9,891 nucleotides of DNA from a bacterium (GTDB lineage: Bacteria; Verrucomicrobiota; Verrucomicrobiia; Limisphaerales; UBA11358). Under the pieces are notes generated by a model. It was not told the DNA's origin, did no database searches, and saw only the letters and a program-made list of their open reading frames with translations. A program made the translations under genes and the position numbers. The stretch lies in the NCBI GenBank assembly GCA_021781185.1, contig JAJXXI010000365.1, positions 1 through 9,891 of the forward strand, read 5' to 3'. Shown one piece after another: positions 5,091-9,891 of this stretch (the stretch's first letter is position 1; each line of letters starts with the position of its first letter).

Positions 5091-7205
5091 ATGAAGTATT
5101 TTCTGGCCGGCGCGGCTGCCGCGCTTTTTTTGCTGGCGAATGCCGCGGCTCAAATTCCGATGAGCGGCGGAACATATTCGCAAAATTTCGACTCGCTCGC
5201 CGGCTCGGGCACCAGCAATCCGTGGACGGATAATGCCACGCTGCCCGGCTGGTATGCCGCGAAAGGCAGTGCCGGCGTCACCACCTACTCCGCCGGCACC
5301 GGCAGCAGCGCGACCGGCAGTCTTTACAGTTTTGGCACGAATGGCGTGAATGCCGCGTCGGACCGGGCGCTGGGTTCCGTCGCCTCCTCCGGCAACACCT
5401 ATGCTTACGGGGTGCGTTTTCTCAATGACACGGCGTTCGCGCAGACGAACATCACGGTTTCATGCGCCGCCGAACAGTGGCGCAACGCCAACGGAACCGC
5501 GGCGGTGACCAACACGCTGGCATTTTCGTATCGGGTTGCCGGGGTTCCGCTCACCAGCGCTGATGCGGATAATGCGCAAGCCTGGACGGATTTCGGGGCG
5601 CTGGATTTCCATTCTCCCGTGGTCAATGTCGGCAGTGGCAACGGCACGGCGCTTGATGGCCACGCCCCCGCAAACCGGCAGGTGTTCACGAACATCACCT
5701 TGACCGGGGCGGTGGTGCAGCCGGGTGAAGAGATTTTTCTGCGCTGGCGCGATGTTGATGACAGCAGCAGCGATGCGGGTCTCGCCATTGACAATCTTGC
5801 CGTCAGTTTTCAGGCAACCGCCAGTTCGCCGGAGACGACCAATGCCCCGGTCATCACGCTGCAGCCCCGGAGCCAGGCCACGGGAAGCAACGGGTTTGCC
5901 ATTTTTTCCGTGAACGCCAGCGGCACCCCGGAGCCTGCCTATCAGTGGCGTTTTAACGGAACCAATTTGCCCGGACAAACGGCACCGACGCTGGCGCTTT
6001 ACAGTGTCACGTCCGGCCAGGCGGGAAACTATTCCGTAATCGTGACCAACGCCGGCGGTGCCACCAACAGCCAGGCCGCCGCGCTGGTGGTCATGCCGGT
6101 GTCGCTGGCCGCCCCGGCGGGCGGGATTCGTTTTCTAACCTACAATGTGAACGGCAACGGCGTGGCCGACTGGAGCACCAATGCCGCCCAGGTGCGGGCC
6201 ATCGGCCGGGAATTGCTGTATCTCAACGCCGACATTATTACTTTCAACGAAATTCCCTACACCAACACCTGGCAAATGAGCAACTGGGTGAAAGCCTTTC
6301 TGCCGGGATATTTTCTCGCCACGAATTCGGTCACGGATGGTTATATTCGCAGTGTCATTGCCAGTCGTTTTCCAATCCAACGCACACAAAGCTGGCTGGG
6401 CAACTCCAGTCTCGCCAGCTTCGGTTACAGCGGCTCGTATCCGCGCGACCTGTTTGAAGCGCAGATCGCGGTGCCGAACTGGCCGCTGCCGCTGCACGTT
6501 TTTGTGGCTCACCTCAAGGCGACCAGCACGTCGCCCCAGGCGAGCGCCAATCAGCGCGCGGCGCAGGCGCTGGCCGTCTCGAATTTTTTTGTGAACACAT
6601 TTCTGGCCGGCACCAACCGCACCCATCCCTATGTGCTGTCTGGCGACATGAATGAGGACGCGTTTTTTCCGGACTCGGGCTACACCAGCGGCCAGCCGAT
6701 TCAAAGCATGACCAGCCGGCCGACCGGATTGCAGATGACCACGCCCGTCAACCCCTTCGGAAACCCGCCCAGCAACGCCTACACGGAATCCATCCGCAAC
6801 CCGCTCGATACGCGTTTCGACTACATTCTGCCCTGCCATCAACTGTTCACGAACATCGCCGCCTCGGAAATATTCCGCACGGACCTGTTGCCGGTGCTTC
6901 CGGCCGATCTCCTCAGTAATGACGACCAGACCGCTTCGGATCATCTGCCCGTGCTGGTGGTGTTCAATAATCCGTTCAACACGCCTTTCAAAATGCTGAC
7001 CGTGGCCCGGGCCGGCCAAAGTCTGACGCTTGCCTGGGAGTCGCAATACAATCGCACTTTTGACATTGAGACCTCCTCCAATCTTGCGACCTGGGTGCCG
7101 TTTGCCACTAATCTCCAATCTGCGGCGACGAACGCGAATTTCACCTTCACGACCAACCACGTGGGCGAACCGATGAAGTTTTTCCGCATCCACCGGGTGC
7201 CGTGA
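5091..7205 (+). CDS. Secreted endonuclease/exonuclease/phosphatase-family protein with Ig-like domain
   Basis: The protein has 704 residues. A signal peptide (MKYFLAGAAAALFLL, likely cut after ANAAA near residue 21) sends it out of the cytoplasm. Residues about 22-245 form a Gly/Ser/Thr/Asn-rich beta region of jelly-roll or lectin type (QNFDSLAGSG ... AIDNLAVSF). Residues 251-334 are an Ig-like domain (YQWRFNGTNLPG ... AGNYSVIVTNAGG). The EEP catalytic domain spans about 345-630 with the full set of motifs: TYNVNG (Asn352), FNEI (metal-binding Glu387), AHLKA (His474), GDMNE (Asp519, Asn521), FDYIL (Asp577) and SDHLP (Asp617, His618). Residues about 635-704 form a C-terminal beta module (FDIETSSNLATW ... 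KFFRIHRVP) typical of exported verrucomicrobial proteins. It should be a metal-dependent phosphoesterase acting outside the inner membrane. DNA/RNA, phospholipid or sugar-phosphate substrates are all possible. It lies 35 bases after the lipoyl-transfer gene. Confidence 0.9.
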   Translation: MKYFLAGAAAALFLLANAAAQIPMSGGTYSQNFDSLAGSGTSNPWTDNATLPGWYAAKGSAGVTTYSAGTGSSATGSLYSFGTNGVNAASDRALGSVASSGNTYAYGVRFLNDTAFAQTNITVSCAAEQWRNANGTAAVTNTLAFSYRVAGVPLTSADADNAQAWTDFGALDFHSPVVNVGSGNGTALDGHAPANRQVFTNITLTGAVVQPGEEIFLRWRDVDDSSSDAGLAIDNLAVSFQATASSPETTNAPVITLQPRSQATGSNGFAIFSVNASGTPEPAYQWRFNGTNLPGQTAPTLALYSVTSGQAGNYSVIVTNAGGATNSQAAALVVMPVSLAAPAGGIRFLTYNVNGNGVADWSTNAAQVRAIGRELLYLNADIITFNEIPYTNTWQMSNWVKAFLPGYFLATNSVTDGYIRSVIASRFPIQRTQSWLGNSSLASFGYSGSYPRDLFEAQIAVPNWPLPLHVFVAHLKATSTSPQASANQRAAQALAVSNFFVNTFLAGTNRTHPYVLSGDMNEDAFFPDSGYTSGQPIQSMTSRPTGLQMTTPVNPFGNPPSNAYTESIRNPLDTRFDYILPCHQLFTNIAASEIFRTDLLPVLPADLLSNDDQTASDHLPVLVVFNNPFNTPFKMLTVARAGQSLTLAWESQYNRTFDIETSSNLATWVPFATNLQSAATNANFTFTTNHVGEPMKFFRIHRVP

Positions 7206-7272
7206 AATGCCGGCAAGGAAAGTGCGGCTAAAAAACTCGCGCGCTGGAGGGGTTCTGGTATCTTTCCGGCAC

Positions 7273-7953
7273 ATGGTTCGGCTTGTTCTCTTCGACATTG
7301 ACGGCACGCTGGTTCACACCGGGCACGCCGGCACCAAGGCGTTCGCCAAGACCTTTGCGACGGAATTTGAACTGCATCACGGCTCGGAAAAGATGAAGTT
7401 TGCCGGCCGCACGGATGTGAGCCTGGTCCGTGAATTTTTCAAGATCCACGGGCTGGACGAATCCCCCGCGCATTTCCGGCGGTTTTTTGCCCGCTACGTT
7501 TTCTGGCTGGATCACATTCTCGCTCATAGCACCGGTCATTCGTGCCCGGGCGTTTTGGAGTTCATTCACGACCTGCAGGCGCTGCCGCAGCCGCCCATGC
7601 TTGGACTGCTCACCGGCAACATCCAACTGGGAGCCGAAATCAAACTGCGCGCCTTCGGCCTCTGGGATTACTTCGTGATGGGCGGTTTTGCGGATGACCA
7701 CGAGGACCGCAACCACATCGCGGTGGCGGCGCTGGAACGCGGACGACGGGTGCTCAACCCGCATTTGCATCCGCAGGAAATTGTGGTCATCGGCGACACG
7801 CCGTTTGACGTGCGCTGCGGGAAATTCATCGGCGCGAAAACGCTGGCGGTGGCCACTGGGGGCGCGCGGCTGGCGGAATTGCAGCCGCACGCCGCAGACT
7901 GGACCGTGGAGGATTTGACCCGCATTTCCGCCCGCGACATCTGCCCGCGCTGA
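7273..7953 (+). CDS. HAD-superfamily phosphatase, phosphoglycolate-phosphatase-like
   Basis: This 226-residue cytosolic protein is predicted to remove phosphate from a small metabolite through an aspartyl-phosphate intermediate. All HAD motifs are present: motif I FDIDGTL with nucleophile Asp8 and acid/base Asp10, motif II LLTGN with Thr114, Lys124 in EIKLRAFGL, and motif III VIGDTPFD with Asp175 and Asp179. The helical cap sits between motifs I and II (about 15-90), as in the Gph/PgmB subfamily. The substrate cannot be told from sequence. The ATG at 7273 is chosen because the fold begins at once (MVRLVLFDIDG). An in-frame ATG at 7207 would overlap no gene but adds 22 residues unlike the family. 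GGAGG at 7246-7250 is 22 bases from the chosen start, too far for a normal RBS, so the start is less certain than the gene. It converges with the RND permease gene. Confidence 0.9.
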   Translation: MVRLVLFDIDGTLVHTGHAGTKAFAKTFATEFELHHGSEKMKFAGRTDVSLVREFFKIHGLDESPAHFRRFFARYVFWLDHILAHSTGHSCPGVLEFIHDLQALPQPPMLGLLTGNIQLGAEIKLRAFGLWDYFVMGGFADDHEDRNHIAVAALERGRRVLNPHLHPQEIVVIGDTPFDVRCGKFIGAKTLAVATGGARLAELQPHAADWTVEDLTRISARDICPR

Positions 7954-8039
7954 ACCGGCAAATAGGGGGCACCTACGAACTCATCTGCCATCGCAAACTC
8001 ACTGCCAAGCTGCGCCTCGGCCTGATGGGAATTCTAAAT

Positions 8040-8058
8040 CCGGTCAGCGCTTGGCCGG
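8040..8058. terminator. Hairpin between the convergent HAD and RND genes (possible weak terminator)
   Basis: CCGGTCA (8040-8046) pairs with TGGCCGG (8052-8058), with one G-U/T-G wobble and a 5-base GCGCT loop. It lies in the 130-base gap between the two convergent stop codons, where a bidirectional terminator is expected. There is no clear T-run on either side, only a modestly A/T-rich flank (8030-8039) that would follow the hairpin for minus-strand transcripts. Nothing else is recognised in the gap. Confidence 0.3.
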
Positions 8059-8083
8059 GGTTGATCCGGTTTAACGTCGTGCG

Positions 8084-9891
<1,808 letters not shown>

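Noticed and set aside
6135..7307. Open frame of 390 codons on the minus strand over the EEP gene
   Set aside because: The plus strand carries the full EEP catalytic motif set in this stretch. The antisense product is rich in Arg, His and Gly and has no family signature.
7954..8083. A small gene in the gap between the HAD and RND genes
   Set aside because: An open stretch reads on the plus strand from about 7973 but has no start codon with an RBS, runs into the end of the RND gene on the opposite strand and matches nothing I recognise.

Overview
The window is GC-rich bacterial chromosome that looks like Verrucomicrobiota, probably a Pedosphaera/Limisphaerales-type soil or freshwater lineage. 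This placement is inferred from three things. A secreted protein combines an N-terminal jelly-roll-like region, an Ig-like domain and a C-terminal module of the 'S-x-L-x-x-W ... F-x-R' type common in that phylum. A quasi-palindromic 'CCACCAAG...CTTTG' element lies between two genes, of a kind I associate with that phylum. Finally, there is a large EF-hand membrane protein of a type I associate with such genomes. No rRNA or other decisive marker is present.

Layout, left to right. (1) 2-1042 (+): the 3' part of a lysine 2,3-aminomutase (KamA) gene, cut by the window edge. (2) 1169-3496 (+): a 775-residue protein of unknown function with one canonical EF-hand loop, three membrane segments and a short three-copy C-terminal repeat, followed by a strong intrinsic terminator at 3512-3539. 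(3) 3654-4337 (+): endonuclease III (nth). (4) 4307-4371: an imperfect palindromic repeat that supplies the last codons of nth and the leader of the next gene. (5) 4372-5055 (+): a lipoate-protein ligase/octanoyltransferase family protein with LipM-like residues. (6) 5091-7205 (+): a secreted multidomain endonuclease/exonuclease/phosphatase (EEP) protein. (7) 7273-7953 (+): a HAD-family phosphatase. (8) 8084-9891 (-): the C-terminal half of an RND efflux permease, convergent with the HAD gene and cut by the right edge.

The six plus-strand genes do not form an obvious pathway. Amino-acid or osmolyte metabolism, DNA repair, lipoyl-cofactor assembly, an exported nuclease or phosphatase, and a small-molecule phosphatase sit side by side. 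The terminator at 3512-3539 separates at least two transcription units. nth, the lipoyl-transfer gene and the EEP gene are closely spaced and could be co-transcribed. Codon-scale composition looks even throughout, and I see no phage, plasmid, IS element, CRISPR array, tRNA or rRNA. I did not find a convincing new multi-gene system. The items most worth a second look are the EF-hand membrane protein, the palindromic repeat at the nth junction, the aminomutase that keeps its lysine-binding residues but lacks the zinc site, and the domain architecture of the secreted EEP protein.
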